Assembly: GCA_949752795.1 (NCBI GenBank)
Contig: OX457061.1
Span: 40,208,338 to 40,272,337 of the forward strand
Reading direction: 5' to 3'
DNA length: 64,000 nucleotides
Source: Hyperoodon ampullatus
Lineage: Eukaryota > Chordata > Mammalia > Artiodactyla > Ziphiidae
The translations under genes and the position numbers were made by a program. Below are positions 25,748 through 37,477 of this stretch, piece by piece. Under the pieces are notes generated by a model. It was not told the DNA's origin. It saw only the letters and a program-made list of their open reading frames with translations, and did not search any database. Numbering within the stretch: position 1 is the stretch's first letter; every line of letters begins with the position of its first letter.

Positions 25748-25826
25748 TTGGGTTGGCCAAAAAGTTCATTCAGGTTTTTCCATGAGATGTTCATAAAAAC
25801 GTAAACAAACTTTTTGGCCAACCCAA
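25748..25826. mobile_element. Mariner-derived MITE, 79-bp palindrome
   Basis: TTGGGTTGGCCAAAAAGTT at the left end and its exact reverse complement at the right end make a 19-bp perfect terminal inverted repeat. TA dinucleotides flank it (25746-25747 and 25827-25828). Only about 40 bases separate the arms and these pair partly as well, so a transcript would fold into a long hairpin. Confidence 0.95.
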
Positions 25827-26019
25827 TAAAAGAGCTATATAACTCTTGAGTACCTTAATGCACATGCTGATCATTTCCTCTTTTCTATACCCGCCTTTGA
25901 AGAATCTGCACAGACTTTAGTACCTTTCGAACACCAGTCTTTGTGGGATGAGCAGCTGACCCAAGAGAAAACAATTTAGAGACTCCATTGGATGGATTGA
26001 GCCAATTAAATTTTCCTCA

Positions 26020-26390
26020 TGAGAATGGGGACCTTGAGATTCTGAGATAATTGGTTGATGATGAATCCTTGGGCTGAAGGATCATATAGAGTTGTGACCA
26101 GGTTTTGAACTACACCATAAAAGCCATGTGCAAGTCAGAGGCAACAAAGAAAGCAGAGGAAGCTAGTCTATAGTGAGAAGCTGTAGAGTGGAGCAGATGT
26201 ATAGAGACCCATGAGAGACGGTGGTGGGAGCTTCTAGTTCCAGTTCTCATTTGGTCCACCTAATCTTTGTTTTCTTTCCTTGTGTATCCGTGATATCTTT
26301 TGTAGCCTTTTTGTAACCACCCCCCATTTGACTTGGGCTAGTTGTGTGAGTTTTTGTTTTGCAACTGAGATAGTGCTAGTAGAATCTAAT
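26020..26390 (+). repeat. Possible ancient LTR remnant
   Basis: The stretch ending 'gtttttgttttgcaactgag' after 'ccatttgacttgggctagtt', and containing 'ttctagttccagttctcatt', resembles the 3' part of old mammalian solo LTRs. Family not assigned and the boundaries are guesses. It has no coding capacity. Confidence 0.35.
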
Positions 26391-26674
26391 ATAAGAGAGT
26401 CTTCTATAATTAAAGTCTTGAAGACTCTTTGGGTTGTAAGACTCAAAAAAAGAAAGTCAAGGTCTTTATCAGTGCAAAATAAGTGTATGTCAGGTAGCCT
26501 TTAGTCAGTCAGTGTTTTCTTCACTTCTAGGCATTTATTAACTCATTCACTACCCTTCCCTTTTCTAGGCTAAAGAATGTCTGTATCATTTCATCTTTTC
26601 TCAAAAAAGAAAAAAGTTTTGTTGTTTTCTGACTCTTTATTCATCGCATTTTTCTTCAGTTCCTTCATATAACC

Positions 26675-26850
26675 TTAGGTAGCATACTGGACTAGGTGCT
26701 AGGAGACCTGGATTCTGTTCTTACTGGGACTCCAACCAGATGGATGGTCTAAGGAAGGTACTTCATTCCTCCTTCCCCTGTTACCTCTTCAGCGAAGTGA
26801 AAGGGTTGGGCTGGATCACTGATTTCCAACTTATAGCTCTTGCATTCCTT
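26675..26850 (+). repeat. MIR SINE
   Basis: 'ggtgctaggagacctggatt', 'ctcttcagcgaagtgaaagg' and 'tgggctggatcactgatttc' follow the MIR layout in sense orientation. Diverged. Confidence 0.6.
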
Positions 26851-27601
26851 AAAGGTAATATTAACAGGTTCCAGGGATTAGGATGTGGACATATATTCAG
26901 TATTTTGGAATGGGAGAGTACCGTCTAACTTACAATAGATGAGATGGCATGTTTGAACCATTTTTAAAACTTTTTGTTCCATATTCTTGATAAGGCATTA
27001 ATGAAGAGGGTTAAGAAATCAATCTACTTACCAGGCATTTACTATAGATGAAATAGATATACCTTAATGACTTTAATTCATTTCTGTAAACTCAGTCACT
27101 AAGTGAAAAGCTAGTGAAGAAAAAACTACTTCTGTTAATTTTAATGGGAAAATTTATGACATGTTTCAACCTAACCTAAGATACCGAAACATTTTCCACA
27201 AATAGACAAATATATCATTGAGCAATGAAAACATTTTTATGTAAGAAGTAAACAATAATTTGAAAACAACTACAGTTTATACATAAAATATAAATAAAAT
27301 GTTGCTTTCTTGCCTCAATAAATAAGAAAGAGGCATCTTGACAGGCTGTGAGGATTGATGGAAGAGGGAAGGAGCCAATCTTTGGAAGATGGTAGAGTCA
27401 GGTGATGGGTTTTCAGGCATGTATTCAATATCAGGAGTGCTTAGTGATAATTTTTTTTCTTTGGGACTTTGACAGAAGAAACTTCTGATTGTGAAAACCT
27501 TTGGCATCAAAGAAGAAGTACCTTTGGGAACAAAAAAAAAGCAAGATATAAGTTTGCTTCCGTTCTTGTAGTCTGCAATTCTTATACCTCTTTGTAGGAT
27601 G
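26851..27601. other. Intronic sequence with one unexplained reverse-strand frame
   Basis: No repeat family recognised. A reverse frame at 27277-27510 (77 codons, with STPDIEYMPENPSPDS) is preceded on its own strand by a T-rich run ending in AG. I recognise no protein family, and chance is the simplest explanation. Confidence 0.35.
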
Positions 27602-28068
27602 CTGTGTTAGTTACCTGAGGCTGCTGTAACAAATGACTACAAATTTAGTTGCTGAAAGCAACAGAAATGTATTATTCTTGTATAGTTCTGGAGGCCAGAA
27701 GTTTGAAATCTGTCAGGGCCGCTCTCCTGCTGGGGACACTAGAGGAGAATCTGGTCCTGGCTTCTGGTGTTGCCAGCGTGGCATTCCTGAGCTTGTGGCT
27801 ACATCACTCCAATCTCTGCCTGTCTTTACGTTGCCTCCTCCTCTGTGTGTCTGTCTCAAACGCCCTCTCCCTCTCTCATAAGGATACATCTGATTAATTT
27901 TATGGCTTACCTTGATACTCCGTTGTAAGTATTGATACTTCCTTTCAAGATCCTTAGCTCTTACATCTTTTCCCTTACAAGGTGAATATGAATTCACTCC
28001 TTCAAAGTAATAATCACAGGTCCCAGGGGGACTTTACATTTGAGAGGGCTGTCATTTAGCCTACTGCA
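27602..28068 (+). repeat. Ancient LTR-like interspersed repeat
   Basis: Starts 'tgctgtgttagttacctgag' and 'gctgctgtaacaaatgacta', passes 'agttctggaggccagaagtt' and ends near 'agagggctgtcatttagcct'. This is the layout of a common ancient mammalian repeat that I take to be an LTR; I cannot name the family safely. Overlapping frames at 27633-27997 on both strands are spurious. Confidence 0.6.
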
Positions 28069-28479
28069 GATGAGGTGGCATATTTGAATGATTTTAAAAA
28101 TCTTTTTATTCTGTGATATTCTTGACAAAAAACTGCTGTGTTGTGTAAATTAGTGAGTGTTCTTTCTCTGAAATCGTAATGTCGATATGTTACCTTCGGT
28201 GATTTATGTAGTGTGCTATGGGGTGAAAAAGTCATATAATGAGGGGAAAAAAAAGGAGTCATTGTCAAAAAAGTGGTATATCTTTTTAAGAGCCCTAATG
28301 GCAGGAAGTCATCACCTGAAATCTGTGTTTGCCTACCACACTTCACCCTAAAGCTGGCTTCCGTGTGGATTTGAGATGTCTCGCAGCAGCAACTGGAATT
28401 CTTATTTCCTTTACATCTGACAAAGAGTCTTTTTTCAGTAGCTCCTGAGTGAGAGAAGAGTGTTCTAGCATGGGTGAGG

Positions 28480-28700
28480 GAGTGACATTTTGGGCCAGAT
28501 AATTATTGGTCTTGGGGAACTGTCCTGTGCATTATAGGATGTTTAGCATCATCCCTGGCCTGCACTCACTAGGTGTCAGCAGCACACTCCTCCAGTTATG
28601 ACAACCAAAAGTGTCTTCAAACGTTGTCAAAGGTCCCCCTGTGGGTCAAGATTGCCCCTGATTGAGAACCAAGGTTGCCCCTGATTGAGAACCAATCAGA
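28480..28700. mobile_element. hAT-Charlie type DNA transposon remnant
   Basis: 'tcctgtgcattataggatgt', 'ttagcatcatccctggcctg', 'gttatgacaaccaaaagtgt' and 'gattgagaacca' fit a MER1/Charlie-class element. A 21-bp segment near the right end is duplicated with a period of 23 bp (28652-28672 and 28675-28695). Confidence 0.8.
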
Positions 28701-30958
28701 GCTATTCTTGTCTCACCAGAATCTGCTGGCTAGGAAATTTCAGGTCGTCTTAGGAAGGAGGAATGTAGAAAATGGGTGTTGGAGAGGTAACTGCAAATTT
28801 TCATTACACCTGAAATTCTAATGAGGACCAAAATTGGGTCAAATGTAGCAGACCTAGTAAATTTTTTTTAGGTCCTTGTTGGTATAGTCTAACATTATGG
28901 TCTTTTATATTGGACAAATAAAACCCAATATTATGCCTTTTTAAAAAAAATTCTATGGGCCTGTGAATCACTTGTTGGGTTTTTTTCTGCTTTACTTATG
29001 CCAACTAGTCAGTTGCTCTTTATCTTAGAATTTCATTACATCTAAGGCCTAGTAGAGGTTACACATACAATGGCTCATAAATAGGGTACCCCCATCAGAC
29101 CAATAAAATGTAACAAAACTAAGTGACTTACAAGCTAGAATTTATGTGAGTTGTTCAAATGAGTCTGGGTCAGGGTTTTTGTAATTGGCAATAACTAAGA
29201 GCTTCATGAAAGCCTGAAGGGCTACAGAAAGAACCCTGTTTTTGCCATGGCTTTAGTTTTATTCTGTATGTATACAGCATAGCAGAAACAATGTCATACT
29301 CTGATATTAGATATTAATATCCCATAAATTATCTTTCCCTATGTATTTTCTTCTTTATTCTATTTTACTAGTATCTCATTTGGCCTCCAGCTTTGCTGGT
29401 CTAGAACTTCTGTGTTCATTTTAAGCTCCTTGAGGGGAGGGAGACTATTGTAATCATCTTTAAATGAGTTTGGAAAACAAAGCACAATTCCCTAATCTTA
29501 GTATCGTGCCTTGTATGGTTTAAAATTTGACTGAATGACTTGACATATATATCCTTTCCAGGCCCATTAGAACTACTATAGGTTCTCCCCTTGAGTTTTC
29601 TCTGCTTCTTGTAAAACAGGTAGGGGAAGAGTTCTAGAAATAGCGGTATTCACTGAGATAGCTGAAGCTGGATAGGAGAGAAAGAGGATATTGATGGTAG
29701 CAAGACTCATTTTACTGCGGTTATTAAAGCAAAAATGAGGAGAGCGATTTCTTTTTCAGGAGGTCTTGGCAGGGGCCCTAGTTTTAAACAAGAAAGAGAC
29801 GCAGCCAGTTATATTGAAACGATTTGAAGTCCATCCCTCCACAGTCATACTTTTCTGAAGCCAAGTAAACAGTTGGTTAGAGGTGGGTATATAGCTAGCC
29901 ATTTTCCAATAAATGGACTAACTTGTCCCTTGGAACAATTTCAGTAGGTGGTGCTCTTATGCCATAATATAACAAATTTTTAAAGAAAATTTCTGAGACC
30001 CCGGTGGCAAGTTCTAGAGCCTTTGTCCTTATTGATCCCCTTGAGTGACTACCAGATGCACCACTTGGATAGTATCATATGGTGCTTTTGGTGAGAGATT
30101 TTATGTCTGGAAATAAGGTGAATTTAGGTCTTTACCTTCCCTAGCTTGCCTGAGCTCTGCTTTCCAGGGGAACCTAAATGAGAGGTTTGCTAACCTTTTT
30201 TAAAAAATTTGTGGCTCTAGTCTTTTTCCAATTATGATGTGTGTTGTGTGTTACCAGTTTTCTGAGACCATTTGTTCTACTGGAAATCAGCTATGATCCT
30301 CCAAATCAAGTTCTTTTCCAGATAACTCAGGCTATCATTCTTGTTTCTTTATGTTTTCAGATAAGATGCAATGGAATGAAATAATATGTGGTAGAGAAAT
30401 TTGTGATGAAGGAACACAGATGAAAAAACATCAAGTTCAGATAGCAGCTAGTCATAACTAGAGCTGACAGTGAGCCCTGCTGGCATCAGCTCCTTGCCTC
30501 ACTTCTTTTGCTGTGTAATGAGTCTTGGTCTGAAGTTGGTTGTGATACCATGATGGTGAACAAGGCATCCAAGAAAGTCCATGTTTGATGCTGCTGGCAG
30601 AAGCGTGGTGGGCAAGGAAGAGAAATTTAAATCCAGACTGAGTATCATTCCAGGGAGGACAGATCTCTTGTTGCTAGAAGTTGCTGGAAACATTTAAGGT
30701 TCTGCTTTTTCAGGGAGTTTCTTGGGGTTGTCTCTAAAATAAAAGACAGTCACTTCACTTTGTACCCACCAACTGTTAAGGAAGAGGCAAAATTCTTGTG
30801 GGACTTCTGAATCAGCCTGGTGTGCTGATTTGAGCTGCTTAATTCCCCATTGTCTCAGCAGGCTGTCAGGTCTCAGTGAGCTCACCCAGAGCTCCAGCAG
30901 CTTGCCTCTTGAGCCTTGTGACCCAGCAGATCCAGTGATGTTCAGGGTGCTTTCTGGT
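28701..30958. other. Intronic sequence, mostly unassigned
   Basis: A weak L2-like 3' motif lies near 29405-29540 ('taagctccttgaggggaggg', 'tatcgtgccttgtatgg'). Two adjacent reverse frames at 30499-30885 may belong to an old repeat I cannot name. No exon could be supported. Confidence 0.4.
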
Positions 30959-30959
30959 A

Positions 30960-31484
30960 GCTTTTGAGATTTTCTTTTTACAATTAATATTTTAGTTTGT
31001 GTGGGTTTTAAAACTTGATTTATTTATCTGATTATTTAAATTGTCTTTCTCAGTATTTAGAATGTACTTTAAATCTGAGAACTCATGTATTTCTTGAACA
31101 TTCCTAGCTTTTATCTCTTTAAACAAACATTGCTTCTCTTCCATTCTCTTCACTTTTTTTTTTTCCTATGCCACCTCCTAGATGTTTGTGGATTTATCCT
31201 TATATGTTTCTTAATTGCTCTCTCATAATTTTCTGCTTTTCTTTCTGGGCTGCATTCTGAGTGAATTCCTTAGTATTATCTTCAAATTTACCAGTTCTTT
31301 CTTCAATTTCTTCTGGTCTAAAATATCTTGTATACTGAGTTTTTAATTTTACTGACTGTATTCTTCACTTACATAATTTTCAATTGATTCTTTTTTAACC
31401 ATCTATTGTTTTAATTCTGCATTTCTTGCTTTATAATTTCTTGTTTTTAATTAGCCTTATAACATCTCAAATACAATTATTTTG
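30960..31484 (-). mobile_element. Old L1M/HAL1-type fragment, left part
   Basis: T-rich antisense sequence with 'ccagttctttcttcaatttc', typical of the ORF1 region of HAL1 or old L1. Interrupted at 31484 by a younger L1, with the right part at 32759-33530. Confidence 0.5.
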
Positions 31485-32758
31485 ATTTTTTAATTGAAGT
31501 ATAATTTACTTACAATGTTATATTAGTTTCAGGTGTAAAACATAGTGATCTGATATTTTTGTACATTACAAAATGATCACCACAGTAAGTCCAGTTACCA
31601 TCTGTCACCATACAGAGTTATAACAATATTACTGACTGTATTCACTGTGCTGTATATTACATCCCCATGACTTATTTATTTTATAAATGGAGGTTGGTAG
31701 TACCTCTTAATCCCTTTTAGCTGTTTTGCCCATTTCACTTCTCCTCTGGCAACCACTGTTTTTTTCTATGTATCTATGAGTCTTTTTCTGTTTTGTTATG
31801 TTTATTCATTTGTTTTTAAGATTCCACATGTAAGTGAAATCATATGTTATTTGTCTTTTTCTGTCTGACTTATTTCATTTAGCATAACACCTTCTAGACC
31901 CACCCACATTGTCACAAATGGCAAGATTTCATACTTTTATATGGCTAAGCAATATTCCATTTTGTGTGTGTGTTCGTGTGTGTGTGTGTGACATCTTTAT
32001 CCATTTATCTATTAGTGGACTTCTGGGTTGCTTCCATATCTTGACTGTTGAAAATAAAACTACAGTGAACACTGGTTTGCATGTATCTTGTTGAATTAGT
32101 GTTTTTCTTTTCTTGGGATAAATACCCAGAAGTGGAATTTCTGGACCATATGGTAGTTTTATTTTTAATTTTTTGAGGAACCTCCATACTGTTTTCCACA
32201 GTGGCTGTACCAATTTACATTCCCACCAACAGCATACTAGGGTTCCTTTTTCTCCACATCCTTCCTAACATTTATTCTTTGTTATTTTTTTGACGATAGC
32301 CATTTGACAGGTTTTGATTTGCATTTCCCTGATGATTAGTGATGCTATCTTTTCATGTGCCTGTTGGCTGTCTGTATGTCTTCTCTGGAAAAATGTCTAT
32401 TCAGGTCCTCTGCTCATTTTTTTTTTTTTGGCTCATTTTTTAATTGGATTTTTTTTTTTTTTTTTACATATTGAGTTGTATGAGTTTCTTATATGTTTTG
32501 GATATTAATCCCTTACTTGATTTGCAAATGTCTTCTTCCATTCAGTAGGTTGCCTTTTTGTTTCATTGGTAGTTTCCTTTGCTGTACAAAAGGTTTTTAG
32601 TTTGATGTGGTCTCCTTTGTTTATTTTTGCTTTTGTTGCCCTTGCCTGAGGAGACAGATCAAAAAAATTACTAAAGACCGATGTCAAAGAGCTTATTGCT
32701 TGTCTTCTTCTAGGAGTTTTATGGTTTCAGGTCTTAAATTTAAGTCTTTAATTCAGTT
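31485..32758 (-). mobile_element. Cetartiodactyl L1, 5'-truncated, antisense
   Basis: On + it starts with the antisense 3' UTR ('gaagtataatttacttacaa') and runs through the ORF2 C-terminus. The reverse frame at 32505-32687 shows FFDLSPQARATKAKINKGDH, and that at 31929-32213 shows [20 protein letters not shown]. It ends at the ORF2 part near 'taaatttaagtctttaattc'. The flanks match over 16 bp (31469-31484 and 32759-32774) with two differences, a clear target-site duplication. A (TG)n run lies at 31962-31991. Confidence 0.9.
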
Positions 32759-33530
32759 AAATATACTTATTTTGTTGGACTATTTTCTAATATTCATTTC
32801 ATCTGAAATGAATTAGTGGTTTGATGGCTGTCTTTTAGTTGCCTTTACTAGCATTAGATTTCTTCATGTACTTTAGAATTTTGGTTGAATGGCCTATTTT
32901 GAATGAGATATATTTTTAAATTGCTTTCATTCATTCATTTTCCACCTGTCTTTCTCCCTCTCTGCTCAGTCTTTTCTTGTTTAGCAATTTATAGTTGTCT
33001 CTGACTGGCTTCCACAGAGCCCCAGTCTAGAACTACAGTGGTGTTTCAGTTACTTGGGCAATCACAGGCTGCTTCATTGAGTTCCTGGTCTCTGGCTGGT
33101 CTCTGTTCTCCCTCCTCCCTGGGCCATAGCTCCATATGAGATAACGAACCTTCTTTCAGGAATGGAGGAACCCTCCTCCAGTTTCACCTCTGACCCTGCC
33201 TTCAAGTATGATGCTAGTTCTGAGTCTGTCCTTTGTGGGTTATGGTTAGCCACCAAATTGTGTAGGTCTCATGCTTCCAGTTTCAGTGCCTGTTTTTGGA
33301 TCCTGAGCTTAGCGGGCTAAAGGCTTTAACTTTGAGGATCTACCTCACTGTGTTTCTGCCCTATATCAATTTCACAGAAATTTTTATATTGTTTTTGAGC
33401 TTGCCTGAATCCTCTTGGTTTTCTCTTCTTGTTTCCTCTCTTGTTGCTGTGTTTGGAGTAGAGGGGATCCATCAAAGAGTGAATTTACTTGCCATCTTAA
33501 CTGGAGGTCACGTGGGCTGAGGGTGTAAAG
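32759..33530 (-). mobile_element. Old L1M/HAL1-type fragment, right part
   Basis: Continues the old element broken by the L1 at 31485-32758. T-rich antisense sequence, then a less regular part with 'tagcaatttatagttgtctc'. The right boundary is uncertain. Confidence 0.4.
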
Positions 33531-33738
33531 GAAACAAAGTCAGGTATTTGGTTTTACATAGTACTCAAAGCTAACCACAAAAATGCTTTTCTTTGTGACT
33601 TCAGTGACCCATAGCATGCATTTATTTAAATTCCTCCTTCAGAGGCTTGCAGCCCCAAAAAGATGCGTGGGATTAAGCAGGATGCCATAGTTCTCTACAA
33701 GGATTTCACCTTTTATTTTTTTATACATATATAAATTT

Positions 33739-34077
33739 ATGTATTTATTTTTGGCTGCGTTGGGTTTCTGTCGCTGCGCGCGGGCTTTCTCTAGTTGCGG
33801 CGAGCAGGGGCTACTCTTCATTGCACTGCATGGGCTTCTCATTGCGGTGGCTTCTCTTGTTGCGGAGCATGGGCTCTAGGTGCAGGGGCTTCAGTAGTTG
33901 TGGCACGCAGGCTCAGTAGTTGTGGCTCACAAGCTCTAGAGCACAGGCTCAGTAGTTGTGGCACACGGGCTTAGTTGCTCTGCGGCATGTGGGATCTTCC
34001 CAGACCAGGGCTCGAACCCGTGTCCCCTGCATTGGCAGGCGGAAGAGTCTTAACCACTTTGCCGCCAGGGAAGTCCC
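33739..34077 (-). mobile_element. CHR-2 type SINE, antisense (copy 1)
   Basis: Begins 'tttatttttggctgcgttgg', has the repeated 'cagtagttgtggc' units and ends with the tRNA-like 'accaggg' and 'gccgccagggaagtccc'. About 340 bp, longer than CHR-1 but sharing the same tRNA-derived head, which is on the right side here. Confidence 0.85.
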
Positions 34078-34305
34078 TTATTTTTCATTTTCATGGTAAT
34101 TTTAAGAATTCAGTTGTTTCCAAACACCTAACTGCCCACAGTTCTAACTGAACAGTGTCTTAAGATGTCAGTGCCTGCAGTTGTGCTTGTCTTGGCACCA
34201 AGTAGCACTACTTTTAGATGCTGAAAACTGAACAGAGGTGAAAATGTAAACAATGTGTTTGAATGGGAGAGTGAGAGATGATTGCTGGGCGAGGTGCCCC
34301 TTCTT

Positions 34306-34464
34306 TGTTTTGCGGAGCACAGGCTCTGGACGCACAGGCCCATCAGCCATGGCTCACGGGCCCAGCCGCTCCGCGGCATGTGGGATCCTCCCGGACCGGG
34401 GCACGAACCCGCGTCCCCTGCATCGGCAGGCGGACTCTCAACCACTGTGCCACCAGGGAAGCCC
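34306..34464 (-). mobile_element. CHR-1 type SINE (copy 4), missing its 3' segment
   Basis: Starts directly at 'gcggagcacaggctctggac' after 'tttgtttt', without the 'gcggtacgcgggcctctcac' part of the other copies, and ends 'caccagggaagccc'. The duplication 'gtgccccttctt' flanks it (34294-34305 and after 34464), so the short form is how it inserted or arose soon after. Confidence 0.93.
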
Positions 34465-36120
34465 TGAAGTGCCCCTTCTTGATGCTCCCTGCAGCACCCC
34501 GTGTTTCCGTCTCTCCCAGCCCTTCCCAGAAGGGATTATGTTTTATCTGTTTGCAGTTCCTGATTTCCTCATTAGCCATGGGTTGCTTGAGAGCAGGTAA
34601 CACTGCCATCTTTTTATTTGCAGTGTTTTTAGAGTTCCTGTCATGTGGTAGTTTTCCAATAAATGTGTGGGATTTTTTGTTTGTTTTTGTTTATTTAGTA
34701 ATAAATTATGAGTAGAACTAAGGGTGGAAAGAGGCAGAAATAACTTGCAGCCAAGTAGGCAAAAAGATTTCTAATATTTTTATATCTAATGTGCTCCTCA
34801 GCCCATTTTTGTATCTGGTCTCACTGAAAGCTCACAGTCTTACTGTCAGTTAAGTGAATTGAGGACAAGAATGCAAGGAAAGTAAGTAACCACTATTTCT
34901 AACAGAATGTATGTGGGAAGAAGACTGGTATTTTTCAAGTCCCAATACTAGATCTTTGGTTCTCTGATGGAGAACAAGGTCAGGGGTTTCTATCTGAGCA
35001 GCTTCAAAGGTAAACCACTCATGAAGGGATGCTTCTACTTGGAAGCCAGATCCAGGGAGCAGCTCTACTTCCCACGTGGCTAGGGACATGGGTGGGAGAA
35101 TGGAGCTCAATAAACCCCCAGAAAGTTATCTGCTAGATTAAACTTCCCTAATTCTTTGCAAAGTTGAGTGCAGAGTGTGTACACTCTGCACCTGGATTGC
35201 AGTTGCCTCCTCTGATTCCTTAGGCCCAGATTTTGTTTATGATTGGGGTTTGTTTGAAATTATCTGCAAATTTCAGGTCTGTGTTTTGGTTAGAGTAGCT
35301 CAGAGGCCAAACACTCCTGACTCAACAGAGAAAAAGCCAGCTCCTCCTAGTGGACCTTTTCTTAAAACCTCATTGTTTTTAGGGGAAAAAAATATCACTT
35401 GTTTCTCTCATAAGTGCTTTATGGGAACAAGAATATTTTATTGTGAATTTTTTTAGAACGCTACAAACAAAAAGACAAATCGATCACTTCTATTTAAAGT
35501 AATGAAGCAAAGAAACATTAAAGTAAGTTAAAAATACGGGTAACAGGTTTTCAGTAAGGAAGAGGAGGAATATTGTCAAGTTTAAGCATAGTTGAGCATA
35601 AATTTCTTAACTTTATATTTGATCATATTTATGGAGGTTTTAAGTAGTTTCAGACAAGGCCATTGTGCCGCTAGTTAGTGACATTGATTGGAGGCTAGGT
35701 ATTTGATTTGTCTCTTTTCCTTCTTCCATAAACAGTGTGTTTTCTAGCATTCTGTCCATAAATCTCTGCTTGGTGCTTATTTCATGGGAGAAGTGACTTC
35801 AGTTGACTCATGCTCAGGGGAAATGAGGAAAAATAAGAACCAGTGCTTTTTATCAGGTTGCCACTAGGTTATGGTCTGTATTTGGCATGTGTAGACTTAC
35901 CTCTCATACCTCTGGCTTGGAGATTGTGCAGACTAAAAGAAAGCAATTTCTAACTCTCTTGGCCCACCTGACAGGTACAGTATGCAGCCATTTTTGATAC
36001 TATGAGGTTTATAATGAGCTTTGTTTTAAATGTTGACAATCTGGGAGCTACACAGCATTCTGTCAACACAAAATCAGTCAAAATTTTATCTTAGTCTCTC
36101 CTCTACAACAGCCTTAGTGG
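34465..36120. other. Intronic sequence, nothing recognised
   Basis: No exon, RNA gene or nameable repeat. Frames at 34850-35110 (-) and 35175-35456 (+) have no recognisable domain. Confidence 0.45.
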
Positions 36121-36124
36121 ATTT

Positions 36125-36200
36125 GTTTGTTTACTTATTTATTTATTCACACATTTGTTCAACAAATATTTATTGAGCGTCTACTGTGTGCCAGCTACGT
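36125..36200 (-). repeat. L2 LINE 3' end, antisense
   Basis: 'acatttgttcaacaaatatt' followed by 'tattgagcgtctactgtgtg' and 'ccagctacg' is the antisense L2 3' terminus. Confidence 0.75.
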
Positions 36201-36648
36201 ACACAATGGTGGTTTTCAGAATATGTTCAGCAAACTAGGTTCTGAGGAGATGTGCCAGCTAGGACACATTTGACTGTAAGAAAACCCAATGAATGGTGAC
36301 TTAAGCCAAAAGGAAAATTTCAGGATTGGCTCCTTCATTCCCTCAGCTGTGCTAGTGAGAGGACCCAGGTCCATCTTTCTGCTTTACTCTTTGCAGCATG
36401 TTGGCCAGTCCCCTCAGGCTTACTTATTGCTTGAGTCCCAAGGTAACTACTGCTGTTATTTTGTGTCACATGAAGACTACAGTGTCTAATATGGAAAAAA
36501 GTGAATTTATTTAAGATTGAGAAAGACTCTCTCAATAATCCTCCAGCTGAAGCTCAGTTCTTATTGTCCAGAGTTGCATAACATTTCCCATTCCTACATT
36601 CCTACAGTTAGTTGGAAGACAAATGGAAATACCATGACTGGTCTGCAC

Positions 36649-36996
36649 CAGCCATTCTCAAAATGTGGCATTGGGTATCTCTGAGACTCTTTCAGGAGAT
36701 TCACAAGAGCAAAACTATTTTCATAATAATGCTAAAACATCGTTTATGTTTTTTACTAGTCTAATTTTCTCACTAGTCTACAGTGGAGTTGTTAAGAGGT
36801 TACATGATATATGATGACGTCATTTCTCTGGCAACTAATAGAATATATTCTTGGGTTTTAAGTTTTCTCAGTTTTAGTTTCTAACATGGTAAATATTGAT
36901 AAATATAACTCACTTAAACAAAAGCTCTCAGTAATGTCCTCAATAACGTGTATGAGTATAAAGGGGGCCTGAGAACAAAATGTCTGAGATCCACTG
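36649..36996. mobile_element. hAT-Charlie type DNA transposon, internally deleted
   Basis: Left end 'cagccattctcaaaatgtgg' and right end 'aaaatgtctgagatccactg' are imperfect inverted repeats. Internal 'aaaactattttcataataat' and 'tgataaatataactcactta' match a Charlie-class element. Flanks GTCTGCAC and GTCTTCAT resemble a decayed 8-bp target duplication. Confidence 0.8.
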
Positions 36997-37022
36997 GTCT
37001 TCATTAATCAAGATTCACCCCT

Positions 37023-37232
37023 GGGGCTTCCCTGGTGGCGCAGTGGTTGAGAGTCCGCCTGCCAATGCAGGGAACACGGGTTCGTGCCCCGGTCCGGGAG
37101 GATCCCCCATGCCGCGGAGCGGCTGGGCCCGTGAGCCATGGCCCCTGAGCCTGCGCGTCCGAAGCCTGTGCTCTGCAACGGGAGAGGCCACAACAGTGAG
37201 AGGCCCGCGTACCGCAAAAAAAAAAAAAAAAA
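37023..37232 (+). mobile_element. CHR-1 type SINE (copy 5), sense
   Basis: Starts 'ggggcttccctggtggcgca', with an A-box-like TGGCGCAGTGG and a B-box-like GGTTCGTGCCC, and ends 'gcgtaccgc' plus A16. The target-site duplication 'aagattcacccctgg' is perfect. One of only two sense copies. Confidence 0.97.
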
Positions 37233-37477
37233 GATTCACCCCTGGCATTTGGGAAGATCCCAGCCTCCCCCAAGACTCAGTGGCTGTGAGATTCCTGGAC
37301 AAAACTGATTCTGTTAACAAAGAAGCAGTAGAGGGGTTAGGCTGTTGGATAGGCAACCAGCAGTGTTTATAGAACTATTATGAGGAGGGGGCTTTGGCAG
37401 GGAGGGCATGGCTGAGACCCAGGGTGTGCTCCAGGTCCTGCCTCTGCTTTGACTGGAGCCACTCCACCCAGGTCTAT

